Shown: piece after piece, positions 1 through 8,061 of the stretch
Layout: each line of letters starts with the position of its first letter
Numbering within the stretch: the stretch's first letter is position 1
Assembly: GCF_037971845.1 (NCBI RefSeq)
Contig: NZ_CP150227.1
Span: forward strand, 6,820,001-6,884,000
DNA: 64,000 nucleotides
Origin: Paenibacillus sp. FSL R5-0766
Lineage (GTDB): Bacteria > Bacillota > Bacilli > Paenibacillales > Paenibacillaceae
Direction of reading: 5' to 3'
Made by a program: the position numbers and the translations under genes
Notes under the pieces: model-generated
What the model was told of the DNA's origin: nothing
Database searches by the model: none
What the model saw: the letters and a program-made list of their open reading frames with translations, nothing else

Positions 1-118
1 CCAGAAATTTGCTACCTTTCGCCAGACCAGCGCTCACACTACCAACCGCAACAGAAGCAGCGAGAATCCCTACCAATGCCAGTGAGCCGACTGTTTTAAA
101 CCACTTAGACTTAATCAA
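1..118 (-). CDS. N-terminus of a secreted protein (truncated by window edge)
   Basis: Only the first 39 codons are present; the gene runs off the left edge. Translation starts at a TTG codon (116-118) placed 7 nt after a GGAGG ribosome binding site. No ATG fits this site. The peptide has a basic start (MIKSKWFK), a hydrophobic stretch rich in Ala, Val and Leu, and a likely signal peptidase site near VSAG, so the product is probably exported. The mature start (AGLAKGSKFL) faintly recalls GH10 xylanases, but this is too short to classify and I treat the function as unknown. A CcpA-like box lies about 30 bp upstream, which would suit a sugar-repressed extracellular enzyme. Confidence 0.6.
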   Translation of the reverse strand, partial: MIKSKWFKTVGSLALVGILAASVAVGSVSAGLAKGSKFL

Positions 119-146
119 TGATTTTCCTCCTTAGTATTCATTTTTT

Positions 147-161
147 TGTTAAGCGCTTACA
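147..161 (-). promoter_or_regulatory. cre-like catabolite box
   Basis: TGTAAGCGCTTAACA on the minus strand matches the core of the Bacillus CcpA operator (TGNAARCGNWWWCA) except at the 3' end. It lies just upstream of the truncated secreted-protein gene. Similar boxes precede three other polysaccharide genes in the window. Confidence 0.45.
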
Positions 162-302
162 AAAACCATTTTACTGGATAATTTTGGTTTTTAACACCTG
201 TCAAATTATAGTATTTTATTGTGAAGAAAATAGAATTAAGTGCTTTTTCTGAAGCTATTTATAGATTCCCTCTCTTAGATCCAACATAACTCTTACATTG
301 GA

Positions 303-469
303 GTTCAAAAAGTTTGGTTTTCAGTACCGAGAAGATGGAATGAAGTTAGAAATGGAGTAGCGGAGCGTAGGGAAAACTACGTGAGCAACGGACATTTCGG
401 CTGAATTTCAACTTCGATGCTGATGATGCCGCTAGGCATGATTCGTAATCAAAAGCGGACTTTTTGAAC
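303..469. repeat. 167-bp inverted-repeat element with internal hairpins, flanked by 16-bp direct repeats
   Basis: The ends are perfect 11-bp inverted repeats: GTTCAAAAAGT at 303-313 and ACTTTTTGAAC at 459-469. Inside are two short hairpins, CGTAG/CTACG (366-381) and ATGCC/GGCAT with a GCTA loop (426-439). The 16-bp sequence CTCTTACATTGGAGTT occurs on both sides (290-305 and 473-488), as expected for a duplicated target. There is no ORF. From memory, related sequences recur between genes in other Paenibacillus genomes, but I could not check this. It may be a MITE-like element or a structured RNA element. Confidence 0.6.
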
Positions 470-486
470 AACCTCTTACATTGGAG

Positions 487-515
487 TTTACATTCACCGC
501 ATGTTTATCTAGTAT
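487..515 (+). promoter_or_regulatory. Putative sigma-A promoter of the 5'-nucleotidase gene
   Basis: TTTACA (487-492), a 17-nt spacer and TAGTAT (510-515). A perfect 9-bp inverted repeat, TTATCTAGT (505-513) and ACTAGATAA (540-548), overlaps the -10 box and could be an operator or a leader hairpin. Confidence 0.45.
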
Positions 516-564
516 GAAATGATACATATCTTTACACACACTAGATAACAAGGGAGATTACAAC

Positions 565-2859
565 ATGCGCAAAATTTCAACGAAGCGTTTCGCCGGATGG
601 CCTTTATCTTTCCTCTTATGTGCCTCCATTTTGTTCGCCCCTTTTGCTTCCACTCCGGTTCAGGCTGCTGAGGCAGACAAGGAAACCAAGATCACGTTGC
701 TCGGTACATCGGATATTCATGGTCGATTCATGCCGTGGGACTATGCTCTGGACGGTCCAAACCCAACCGGAAGCATGACACAGCTATACACCATTGTGAA
801 AAAAGTCCGTGCAGAGAATCCCAATACGATTCTGCTGGACGCAGGCGACATGATTCAGGATAACTCGGCTGAGTTGTTCAATGATCAACCTCAATCTCCC
901 ATGATGGTTGCAATGAACGAAATGAAATATGACGCATGGGTTATGGGTAACCATGAATTTAACTTTGGGCTGGACGTACTGGAGAAGATCTCTTCCCAAT
1001 TCAATGGACAGCCTCTCGTGGGTAATATTTTCAAAGAAAACGGCGACCGCTACATGCCTGCCTATACGATTATCGAGAAAGACGGAATTAAAGTGGGTGT
1101 TATCGGAATGAACACACCTATGATTACCGAGTTTGAAAAAGGGACGGATCACCTGGACGGCATCATCGTCAAAGATCCTGTGGAAGAGACCAAAAAGGCC
1201 ATTGCTGAGCTGAAAGGCAAAGTCGATGTCATGGTTGGACTCATGCATATGGGATTGGATAACGAGAACGGAAATCCGGGCACCGGAGTGACGGATATCG
1301 CCAACGCCAACCCGGAGCTGGCTGCCATTTTTGCCGGTCACATGCATACCTTGATTGAATCCCAAACGGTTAACGGTGTATTGATCTCCGAACCGAATAA
1401 ATATGGCTCACATATCTCTCGAATTGACCTTACATTTGAAAAAGACGGCGACAAAGTTATGCTGAAAAGCAAGGAAGCTCAAGCTCTCGCTGTAAAAGCA
1501 GCAGACGGAACGTATGAAGTCTCCGATCCTGCGCTGGAAGAGACTTTGCACCCGTTCCACGAGTTCGCTCGTGCCGATGCCAACATTGAAGTGGCTGAAC
1601 TGAAAGGAACAAACCTGGTCCCTGCTGATGAGATTAAGGGTATCCCTGCGGTGCAGATACAGGAAACACCTTTGTCTGATTTTTTCACCGAAGTGATGTT
1701 GCATTACAGTGATGCCGATGTGGTCGCGCACCAGATTGATAACGACAAGGCCAAGCTGGATGTAGGCCCGATCAAGAAAAAGGATATTGCTTTCAACTAC
1801 CAATACACCTTTGGTGAAGTGACCGTATATGAAGTAACCGGACGCGATCTGATGGATTATATGGAGTGGTCTGCGGGATACTTCAACTCCACTCGCCCGG
1901 GTGATGTGACCATCAGCTTTGATCCGAAACGTCGTGCTTCCAAATACAGCACCGATGATTTCTTCGGCGGCGTAACGTATGAGATTGACCTGACTAAACC
2001 ATACGGTAGTCGGATTACAAATCTGAAGTACAGCGATGGGTCAGTGGTCAAAGAAGACGATACGTTGAAACTTGGCATGAACGCCTATCGAATGGAAGCC
2101 CTGATTGCGAAAGGCGGCGCCATGGAAGGGCGCAAGTTCAAGCAACTCTGGTCCTCCAAGGACGCCTCGGCATTTGGTGAGATTCAAGGCACGATTCGCA
2201 ACCTGTCCATCGCCTATCTGAAAGATGTCATGAAAGGTGTCTACGAACCGAAGATTCAACGCAACTGGAAAATCACTGGCGTAGACCTGACTGCACCGGA
2301 ACGTGCAGATGTGGTGGAGTTAATTAACGATGGCATCATGTCTGTGCCAACAACGGAAGATGGCAAGTACACCAACATTGCCTCCATTAACATTTTGGAT
2401 GCGGTGACTCAAGAAGAGATTGATACACTATCTGCCAAAGCAGGTGTGAGTACAGCACAATTCGCAGGCGTGAAAACCAAGGGAGCATTCTATCAACAGC
2501 TGAACAAAGCTCGCAAAGCGGCAGGCAATGGCGAGGGAGCAACTACTCCTACACCTGAGAAGCCAACAACGCCAACGAAACCAAAACCAACACCGACTCC
2601 AGGCACATCGAAACCTAGTAAACCATCAACACCAAGCACTGGTAAACCGGATACCGTCAACAAAGGTAAACAAGCCAAGGTTACTGCGGCTTACCTGAAC
2701 GTACGCGCTGGCGCTTCATCCAAAGCGAAGGTCGTTGCTGCCGTACCGAAAGGCACCCTGCTTGAGGTGATCAGTACAGACAAGTATGGCTGGGTAAAAG
2801 TGAAGCTGGATGGACGTGTAGCATTTGTATACGGAAAATACGTGAGTATTTTGAAATAA
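565..2859 (+). CDS. Secreted 5'-nucleotidase / 2',3'-cyclic phosphodiesterase family protein with SH3b domain
   Basis: This is an extracellular metallophosphoesterase that probably removes phosphate from nucleotides (UshA/YfkN-type family). A signal peptide spans residues 1-35 and ends VQAAEA. The metal-binding motifs are DIHG (50-53), GD in LDAGD (about 94-95), GNHE (128-131) and GHMH (258-261). The 5'-nucleotidase C-terminal substrate domain covers about 340-560. A Pro/Thr/Lys-rich linker (about 655-695) leads to a bacterial SH3 domain (about 700-764, with the LNVRAG motif), which usually binds cell wall. The ATG follows AAGGGAG. The gene stands alone, with its own promoter and a terminator. 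The likely role is scavenging of external nucleotides at the wall; the exact substrate cannot be read from the sequence. Confidence 0.9.
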   Translation: MRKISTKRFAGWPLSFLLCASILFAPFASTPVQAAEADKETKITLLGTSDIHGRFMPWDYALDGPNPTGSMTQLYTIVKKVRAENPNTILLDAGDMIQDNSAELFNDQPQSPMMVAMNEMKYDAWVMGNHEFNFGLDVLEKISSQFNGQPLVGNIFKENGDRYMPAYTIIEKDGIKVGVIGMNTPMITEFEKGTDHLDGIIVKDPVEETKKAIAELKGKVDVMVGLMHMGLDNENGNPGTGVTDIANANPELAAIFAGHMHTLIESQTVNGVLISEPNKYGSHISRIDLTFEKDGDKVMLKSKEAQALAVKAADGTYEVSDPALEETLHPFHEFARADANIEVAELKGTNLVPADEIKGIPAVQIQETPLSDFFTEVMLHYSDADVVAHQIDNDKAKLDVGPIKKKDIAFNYQYTFGEVTVYEVTGRDLMDYMEWSAGYFNSTRPGDVTISFDPKRRASKYSTDDFFGGVTYEIDLTKPYGSRITNLKYSDGSVVKEDDTLKLGMNAYRMEALIAKGGAMEGRKFKQLWSSKDASAFGEIQGTIRNLSIAYLKDVMKGVYEPKIQRNWKITGVDLTAPERADVVELINDGIMSVPTTEDGKYTNIASINILDAVTQEEIDTLSAKAGVSTAQFAGVKTKGAFYQQLNKARKAAGNGEGATTPTPEKPTTPTKPKPTPTPGTSKPSKPSTPSTGKPDTVNKGKQAKVTAAYLNVRAGASSKAKVVAAVPKGTLLEVISTDKYGWVKVKLDGRVAFVYGKYVSILK

Positions 2860-2895
2860 GTAAAATCGTTACGCACTACGCTTAACGAAAAAGAA

Positions 2896-2939
2896 AAAGG
2901 GCGATTCTCCCATGGAACTCATGGTAGGGATCGCCCTTT
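2896..2939 (+). terminator. Intrinsic terminator after the 5'-nucleotidase gene
   Basis: The 10-bp stem AAAGGGCGAT/ATCGCCCTTT (2896-2905 and 2930-2939) has further pairing in the loop (CCATG/CATGG). It may also serve the convergent phosphotransferase gene. Confidence 0.7.
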
Positions 2940-3031
2940 GTTATGTTAACGAACCGTTATGAGTATTGCTGCAACTGCTTTGCGAGATTACATGCCATAA
3001 CGGGTGAACGAATTATATATACCTTCGATAC

Positions 3032-3970
3032 TCAACCTCTCTTCACATCCCAGTTCGCAAGCATGCCTCTCGCCATCTCCATGTCGGACTCCTTTCCTGT
3101 AATCAGTGCAAACTTGGCAACAATCGCAGGATAGGCTGCCCACTGCTCCCGAATATGCTCCAGCATCTGGGGCCATGTTCTTCCCCCTGCCTTCTCATAA
3201 CGACTCAAAAGCTCACGCAGCCCATCCTCCTGAAAGAGTGCGTAGTAGATGACAAAGTCCTTACCCGGATCTGCAATCTCCGCTTCCGTCCAATCAATAA
3301 GTCCAGTTACTCGCTGGGCATCATCGACAATAATATGCGGCGGATGCAGATCACCATGGATGAACGCCGAGTGCTGAGGCCAATAACTACCTACAGAAAG
3401 CCATACCGTCCAGCGTTCAACTAACTCGGTTGGCACCGTAAAATTCTGCTTAACCTCCTCTATATTGGCTGCAAATTCTTTGCGAGCTTCCATAGGTGTC
3501 TTGATCCGCACTCCACCTTTCTTCGCCTTGTCGGGATCGATGTTATGCAGCGTGGCGAGAGTCGTAGCCAGTGAATCCAGGAATGTATCCGATAAGCTCT
3601 CCTGAGGAAATCGCCATACATACCCTCCCCCTGCGGGGTCCACAACTGCGATCGGATCACCATCAAGTAAAGGATAAGCTATCAACTCTGGCGTGAAGAT
3701 CCTCCAATCCGGTACTTGTGCGGGTATATTTCCTCGGACCACATCCAGCACCTTGCGCTCATTCTCGGCTCGCTCCCACACGTCTTCGCGTCGCGGCTGG
3801 CGAAGAACCCATCTGCGGCCTTCTTCATCCGTGGCGAATGCTACTCGAAAATCCATACCCGACTCGTTGATTTCCAAGGATTCCTCAACGATAAGAAGCC
3901 CGTTCTGTTTTGCTAAAGATAATAGTTCCTTTTGAATTGCCAAATTTTCATTCAAGTTTGGTTTTGTCAT
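3032..3970 (-). CDS. mph: Macrolide 2'-phosphotransferase (Mph family)
   Basis: This cytosolic kinase of the APH superfamily is 312 aa long. By similarity to Mph enzymes it would phosphorylate the 2'-OH of the desosamine sugar on macrolides and inactivate them. The catalytic loop HGDLHPPH lies at 205-212 and the metal-binding DW, in IDWTEAEIADP, at 226-227. The N-terminal motifs ESGMDFRVAFATDEEGRRWVLR resemble MphB/MphE. The chosen ATG (3968-3970) follows GGGGAG with 8-nt spacing; an upstream in-frame ATG lies inside a terminator hairpin and is unlikely. The gene has a long leader with an attenuator-like terminator, as is usual for ribosome-drug resistance genes. Substrate range is not visible; a general aminoglycoside/choline kinase role is the alternative. 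Confidence 0.85.
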   Translation of the reverse strand: MTKPNLNENLAIQKELLSLAKQNGLLIVEESLEINESGMDFRVAFATDEEGRRWVLRQPRREDVWERAENERKVLDVVRGNIPAQVPDWRIFTPELIAYPLLDGDPIAVVDPAGGGYVWRFPQESLSDTFLDSLATTLATLHNIDPDKAKKGGVRIKTPMEARKEFAANIEEVKQNFTVPTELVERWTVWLSVGSYWPQHSAFIHGDLHPPHIIVDDAQRVTGLIDWTEAEIADPGKDFVIYYALFQEDGLRELLSRYEKAGGRTWPQMLEHIREQWAAYPAIVAKFALITGKESDMEMARGMLANWDVKRG

Positions 3971-3995
3971 ATCAGGTACTCCCCTTTTCCTGGAT

Positions 3996-4026
3996 AAAAT
4001 AAAAAACACAGACATGTTCGCCTGTG
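3996..4026 (-). terminator. Attenuator-type terminator in the mph leader
   Basis: On the minus strand CACAGGCG pairs with TGTCTGTG (core arms 4022-4026 and 4007-4011), followed by a run of six T. It lies about 25 nt upstream of the mph ribosome binding site. No minus-strand gene lies between it and the divergent gene at 4404, so it can only act on mph's own transcript. A second 9-bp stem (4087-4108) lies further upstream in the leader. Confidence 0.65.
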
Positions 4027-4213
4027 CAGGTCATTTCGGATGTTGGCATACCTTAATGCTCACAAAAAAATAGTAGTACATCAAAGAACCACTTCAAAAA
4101 GTGATCCTTTCATGACGACTAGCGGCATACGTGTAAAATGGCAAACCGATCCCGATGAACTGCACACAGGCAGAAAACAGCAAGCGTAAACAGACGTTTT
4201 TCGCCACACTATC

Positions 4214-4237
4214 TCAATCGGGAAAAATTTTGCACAC
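4214..4237 (-). CDS. Possible 7-codon leader peptide upstream of mph
   Basis: GTG TGC AAA ATT TTT CCC GAT TGA would encode MCKIFPD. A GGAGG (4243-4247) sits 5 nt before the GTG. It lies about 190 nt upstream of the attenuator. Short translated leaders on which a drug-stalled ribosome changes RNA folding are known for erm and related genes. That this ORF does so is inference. Confidence 0.35.
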   Translation of the reverse strand: MCKIFPD

Positions 4238-4403
4238 GTATCCCTCCGTTCAGTAAGTTAACTATATGCTAACATATTCCAATTTCTAGCACCAGACTGA
4301 ATCGACTGATTTTCGTTTTTTTATTGATATACAGGAACTTCGTCGCCTCAGGTAACGTCCATAGGTATAGATGTATTAAAAAGGATGAGAGGTGAGTAAC
4401 CCA

Positions 4404-4760
4404 ATGTCCATTGTACGAAGATTATCCTTATTACCAGTCATCTTGCTTCTGCTAACGCTCGGATGCGCAGAGAAGTCCGAGGAACAAGGGAAAGAGAAGC
4501 CACATGTGCGAGGAATTATTACGGATTTTGAGGAAGAAAGAGGTCAGGTACTCATCGAGAATAAAGAAGATGGCGGTGTTGATTCTGGACCGATTTGGGT
4601 CTCACTCAGCAAGGACGCCGAACTCATCATCGAAGAAGAGATTGTCACCGTCTCTTTGGATGAGACACTCGTTGGTCGAAGTGCAGAAGTGTGGATCAAT
4701 GGAGTTATTGCTCAATCTTACCCTCCCCAAACCAAGGCTGTGAAGATGGTCATTCATTAA
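4404..4760 (+). CDS. Small lipoprotein, DUF3221-like (YobA-type)
   Basis: The protein has 118 aa. The N-terminus has basic residues, a Leu-rich segment and the lipobox LTLGC, so it is probably lipid-anchored outside the membrane. The mature part (about 95 aa) starts with a charged linker (EKSEEQGKEK), then a small beta-rich domain with GIITDFEEERGQVLIE and WVSLSKDAE, resembling DUF3221/YobA proteins of unknown function. I chose ATG 4404 because AGAGGTGAG lies 7 nt before it; the in-frame GTG at 4392 with AAGGA upstream is an alternative adding four residues. The gene is divergent from mph and probably monocistronic. Confidence 0.75.
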   Translation: MSIVRRLSLLPVILLLLTLGCAEKSEEQGKEKPHVRGIITDFEEERGQVLIENKEDGGVDSGPIWVSLSKDAELIIEEEIVTVSLDETLVGRSAEVWINGVIAQSYPPQTKAVKMVIH

Positions 4761-4786
4761 CACCAAGCATATACGCCGATACATTT

Positions 4787-4802
4787 CGTTTCACGTGGAA
4801 CG
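4787..4802. other. parS-like chromosome partition site
   Basis: CGTTTCACGTGGAACG matches the Bacillus parS consensus (TGTTNCACGTGAAACA, read on the minus strand) at 14 of 16 positions; only the two outermost bases differ. It sits in an intergenic region. In Firmicutes ParB/Spo0J binds such sites, which cluster around the replication origin, so the window may be origin-proximal. Confidence 0.65.
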
Positions 4803-4991
4803 TTATGATACACATACGAACATAACGGGTGGTTGCTACTAAAATCGGAAATGATGAAAACAATTTACACACTTGAAGCATTTACTCCGTTAGCCTGCCT
4901 GCATATAGAGTATAATGAAGAGGTATACGATAAATGTACGGTGCAATGCTTGTATGTAGAGTATTCAAAACTAACGCAAAAGAGGTAAACG

Positions 4992-6437
4992 ATGAGCGAG
5001 CAACAATTTAAAGATTATGGACTTGGTGAAGAGATCGTAAAGGCACTGGATAGTCTGGGCTATGAGACACCAACCGAGGTACAGACTAAAGTTATTCCGG
5101 TAGCACTGGAGAATCAGGATCTTGTGGTCAAATCACAGACCGGTAGTGGTAAAACCGCTGCCTACGGCATTCCGCTCTGCGAGTTGGTGGATTGGAATGA
5201 GAATAAGCCACAGGCTTTGATTCTTACCCCAACCCGGGAACTGGCTTTGCAGGTTAACGAAGATATTACGAATATCGGCCGCTTTAAGCGTATTAAAGCA
5301 ACCGCACTATACGGACAGTCCCCTTTTCATATCCAAAAAGCGGAGTTAAAACAAAGAACCCACGTGGCTGTTGGTACACCAGGCCGGGTACTGGATCATA
5401 TCGAACGTGGCACGCTGCCACTCGAACGGATCGCGTATCTCGTTATTGACGAGGCGGATGAGATGTTGAATATGGGCTTTATTGAGACGGTACAGTCCAT
5501 CATTCAGAAACTGCCGCAGGAGCGAGTAACGATGTTGTTCTCCGCTACGTTCCCTGAAGATGTAGCCAAGCTGTCACGCAAATACATGAACAACCCGGTG
5601 GAGATCGAGATCAAGGCAAGTGGACTGACAACAGCCACCATCGAACATGCCGTGATTAACGTACCCGAAGTGAACAAAACCGCGCTACTTCAGGACTTGT
5701 TCATTGTGGAAAATCCGGATAGCTGCATCGTGTTCTGCCGTACGCAGGAGAATGTGGATAAACTGTTCCGGGTCATGGCTGACCTTGACTACCCGGCAGA
5801 TCGTATCCATGGTGGTATGGAGCAGGATGAGCGGATCGAAGTGATGAACGCATTCCGACGGGGACAATTCCGCTATCTGATCGCGACAGATGTAGCCGCA
5901 CGTGGTATCGATATCACGAATATTACTCATGTCATCAACTACGATATTCCTTTGGAAAAAGAGGGATATGTTCACCGTACAGGCCGTACGGGGCGCGCAG
6001 GCAAAACGGGTAAAGCCATTACGTTGATTACACCGAAAGATGGCAGACGTCTGGCGGAGATTGAATCCTATATTGGATTCGAAATCCCTGTCGTGAAGGC
6101 TCCTTCCGAGGAAGCTGTAGATCGCCGTAGAGAAGATTTTGAGAAACGATTGAAGATCGTTCCTGAACGTAAAAAGGACAAGCGTGAACAGCTGAACCAA
6201 CAGATCATGAAGCTGAACTTCAACGGAGGCAAGAAGAAGAAACTTCGTGCTGTTGACTTTGTAGGTACCATTGCCAAGCTCGAAGGGGTAACCGCAGACG
6301 ACATCGGGATCATTACCATTCAGGACAATGTAACGGATGTGGAGATCCTGAACGGCAAAGGCCCACTCGTACTGGAGCTTATGCAAAACACAACGATCAA
6401 AAAGATGCAGCTCAAGGTTCGCAAAGGCCATAAATAG
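4992..6437 (+). CDS. dbpA: ATP-dependent RNA helicase DbpA (YxiN-type)
   Basis: This is a DEAD-box helicase of 481 aa, nearly the same length as B. subtilis YxiN, and co-linear with it throughout as I remember that sequence. Motifs are Walker A SQTGSGKT (48-55), PTREL (about 80-84), DEAD (153-156), SAT (184-186) and [10 protein letters not shown] (about 330-340). The C-terminal part (about 405-481) carries the FNGGKKKK and VDFVGTIA signatures of the DbpA RNA-binding domain, which recognises hairpin 92 of 23S rRNA. The role is therefore 50S ribosomal subunit assembly in the cytoplasm. The ATG follows AAAAGAGG. The gene stands alone; the 230-nt upstream region holds the parS-like site but no clear strong promoter. 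Confidence 0.95.
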   Translation: MSEQQFKDYGLGEEIVKALDSLGYETPTEVQTKVIPVALENQDLVVKSQTGSGKTAAYGIPLCELVDWNENKPQALILTPTRELALQVNEDITNIGRFKRIKATALYGQSPFHIQKAELKQRTHVAVGTPGRVLDHIERGTLPLERIAYLVIDEADEMLNMGFIETVQSIIQKLPQERVTMLFSATFPEDVAKLSRKYMNNPVEIEIKASGLTTATIEHAVINVPEVNKTALLQDLFIVENPDSCIVFCRTQENVDKLFRVMADLDYPADRIHGGMEQDERIEVMNAFRRGQFRYLIATDVAARGIDITNITHVINYDIPLEKEGYVHRTGRTGRAGKTGKAITLITPKDGRRLAEIESYIGFEIPVVKAPSEEAVDRRREDFEKRLKIVPERKKDKREQLNQQIMKLNFNGGKKKKLRAVDFVGTIAKLEGVTADDIGIITIQDNVTDVEILNGKGPLVLELMQNTTIKKMQLKVRKGHK

Positions 6438-6566
6438 CAGGATCACATCGAAAATTCGATTCAATGGTAGTTGGACCGTGCAGCTACCATTCAAAGAGAA
6501 CTACGCAAACGCAACAAAAAGATAGAAAAATCATATCAGGCAACAGATCTACCTCATCCGGTTACA

Positions 6567-6610
6567 AAACAAGGGATAACAGGCCAATAGCAGGTCGTTA
6601 TCCCTTGTTT
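6567..6610 (+). terminator. Intrinsic terminator downstream of dbpA
   Basis: A perfect 14-bp stem, AAACAAGGGATAAC (6567-6580) with GTTATCCCTTGTTT (6597-6610). A weaker 8-bp stem (6463-6470 with 6484-6491) lies closer to the gene. Confidence 0.75.
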
Positions 6611-6654
6611 GCTCTTTACGTTGAGAATCATTATCCCTGATCCTGTCAGTTCAA

Positions 6655-6927
6655 GTGATACATTATATGGAGCAGCGTTACATGGAGCCCATCACACTGC
6701 AAGCTCTGGCGGATCAACAGCCACGAACAACGTTGGAACAGGGCATTCGCACCTAGCGCACCTAACTTAGCGTCTGCACCCGTCATACCATAATCAAGCA
6801 CATTCATTGAGCTGACTATGCTGAATACACCCTTCCTCCAGAAGAACATCTTAGCATTCCCCTCGATTACAAAGTGATTCATAAATCCGTTCTTCCCCAA
6901 TCCTTGTATACACTTCACATGTTATAG
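6655..6927 (+). pseudogene. Eroded AraC-family regulator, possibly Btr-like
   Basis: One reading frame (codons at 6667 + 3n) encodes HYMEQRYMEPITLQALADQ, a good match to the first helix of AraC-type DNA-binding domains. It then hits stops at 6754, 6760 and 6808. The same frame resumes with a plausible C-terminal tail ending LYTLHML and a stop at 6925. The middle, including the recognition helix, is missing. An AraC domain followed by a different C-terminal domain fits Btr-like regulators (AraC plus periplasmic-binding domain), but the tail is too short to prove this. It overlaps the end of the convergent dehydrogenase gene by 6 nt. Confidence 0.5.
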
Positions 6928-7698
6928 ATGTGATCCCCCACTGGCATCGAGACATTGTCCGGTAACCCAGCGGCTGTCTGCTGACGCAAGAAATGCAGCT
7001 ACATCTGCGACATCCTCCGGCTCTCCCCATCGATTAAGAACAGACAAACCTGCTGCATATGCCTGTCCTTGCGGGTTCGTGAGTGTGCCTGCATTCATCT
7101 CGGTATTAATAATGCCCGGCTGGATCGCGTTGACCGTAATCTGGCGACTTCCCAGCTCTTTCGCCAGTAACTTGGTGAAGGTATCCACCGCCCCCTTCGT
7201 CATGCTATAGGCGAACACGCCCGGGGAAGCCACTCGTGTAACAAAAGAAGAAATATTAATGATTCGCCCGCCATCCCGCAGACGCGGAACGGCCTGCTGG
7301 CTTACAAACAGGGGGGCTTTGACATTTATGTTCATCACTTCGTCGAAGGAAGCTTCTGTCGTCTCCTCCAGACCAAGAATCTGCCCGATGCCTGCATTAT
7401 TTACCAAAATATCCAGCCTGCCATCTCGTCCATGCTTCCGAACAGCATCATCGACCTGTGCAAATAATGCATGAATTCCATCCAGCGTGCGCAAATCCGC
7501 TCCAATGGATTGCGCCTGTCCACCATGATCTGTAATATGCCGCACAACCTGCTCCGCTTCGTCTTGTCGTGTCCCGAAGTGTACAAGCACATATGCACCC
7601 TCCTGTGCCAGACGCATTGCAATACTGAGACCGATGCCTCTGCTTGCTCCTGTTACCAAGGCCATCTGCCCTTCAAGTCTTCTGCATATCTCGTTCAT
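6922..7698 (-). CDS. Short-chain dehydrogenase/reductase (classical SDR)
   Basis: A cytosolic NAD(P)-dependent oxidoreductase of 258 aa, typical for classical SDRs. It has the cofactor motif TGASRGIG (about 17-24), the NNAG motif (about 100-103), the catalytic Ser in INISSF and the YSMTK catalytic Tyr/Lys pair (about 164-168). The PGIINTEM segment and the C-terminal DASGG are also typical of the FabG-like branch. The substrate cannot be deduced; FabG itself is unlikely without a fab context. The ATG follows AGGGGGA at good spacing. The gene converges on the AraC pseudogene and appears monocistronic. Confidence 0.88.
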   Translation of the reverse strand: MNEICRRLEGQMALVTGASRGIGLSIAMRLAQEGAYVLVHFGTRQDEAEQVVRHITDHGGQAQSIGADLRTLDGIHALFAQVDDAVRKHGRDGRLDILVNNAGIGQILGLEETTEASFDEVMNINVKAPLFVSQQAVPRLRDGGRIINISSFVTRVASPGVFAYSMTKGAVDTFTKLLAKELGSRQITVNAIQPGIINTEMNAGTLTNPQGQAYAAGLSVLNRWGEPEDVADVAAFLASADSRWVTGQCLDASGGSHL

Positions 7699-7985
7699 AA
7701 CGTCATCCCCCTACTGAATAAGTAGCACCCGTCACGGGCACATGACAGTTATATCACGAGACGACATACACAATGTTGCTCTCCTATTCGGCACGGACAC
7801 TCCGTTCAGCGATAACGATCATATCCGTATACCCTCCGAGTGGGGCCGAAGCTCCAGCAGGTTCGTTGGCTGGACAACTCCTAATGACACCAGGCAGTTT
7901 CATTTTCATTCTGCATTCGTGCCCTCGCTCTTGCTGCTCTTGTCCTCTACCTGCTGCTAATTTCATCTCTCATTGAAATGTTCAC
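7699..7985. other. Intergenic stretch with no recognisable feature
   Basis: Several 60-72 codon ORFs are open here on both strands, but none has a ribosome binding site or a protein I recognise. No strong hairpin was seen. It separates the divergent dehydrogenase and GH43 genes. Confidence 0.5.
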
Positions 7986-8032
7986 TTGCCAAATATTGTA
8001 AATCAACTACAATAAAAATGAAAGCGCTATTA
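7986..8032 (+). promoter_or_regulatory. Promoter of the GH43 gene with overlapping cre-like box
   Basis: TTGCCA (7986-7991), a 16-nt spacer and TACAAT (8008-8013). TGAAAGCGCTATTA (8019-8032) matches the CcpA operator at 13 of 14 positions and covers the likely start of transcription, a placement typical of catabolite repression. Confidence 0.6.
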
Positions 8033-8061
8033 TATTTCTATTCTCTGTGGAGGTGTATGTA

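Noticed and set aside
4081..4113. 10-codon ORF MKGSLFEVVL in the mph leader
   Set aside because: It lacks a ribosome binding site and coincides with a 9-bp hairpin; the GTG-started MCKIFPD ORF is the better leader-peptide candidate.
4252..4272. GlnR-like palindrome GTTA...TAAC between mph and the lipoprotein gene
   Set aside because: The right arm does not fit TNACA at the required spacing, and neither neighbour relates to nitrogen.
5685..6494. 269-codon minus-strand ORF opposite dbpA
   Set aside because: It is antisense to a highly conserved helicase, with no ribosome binding site or family.
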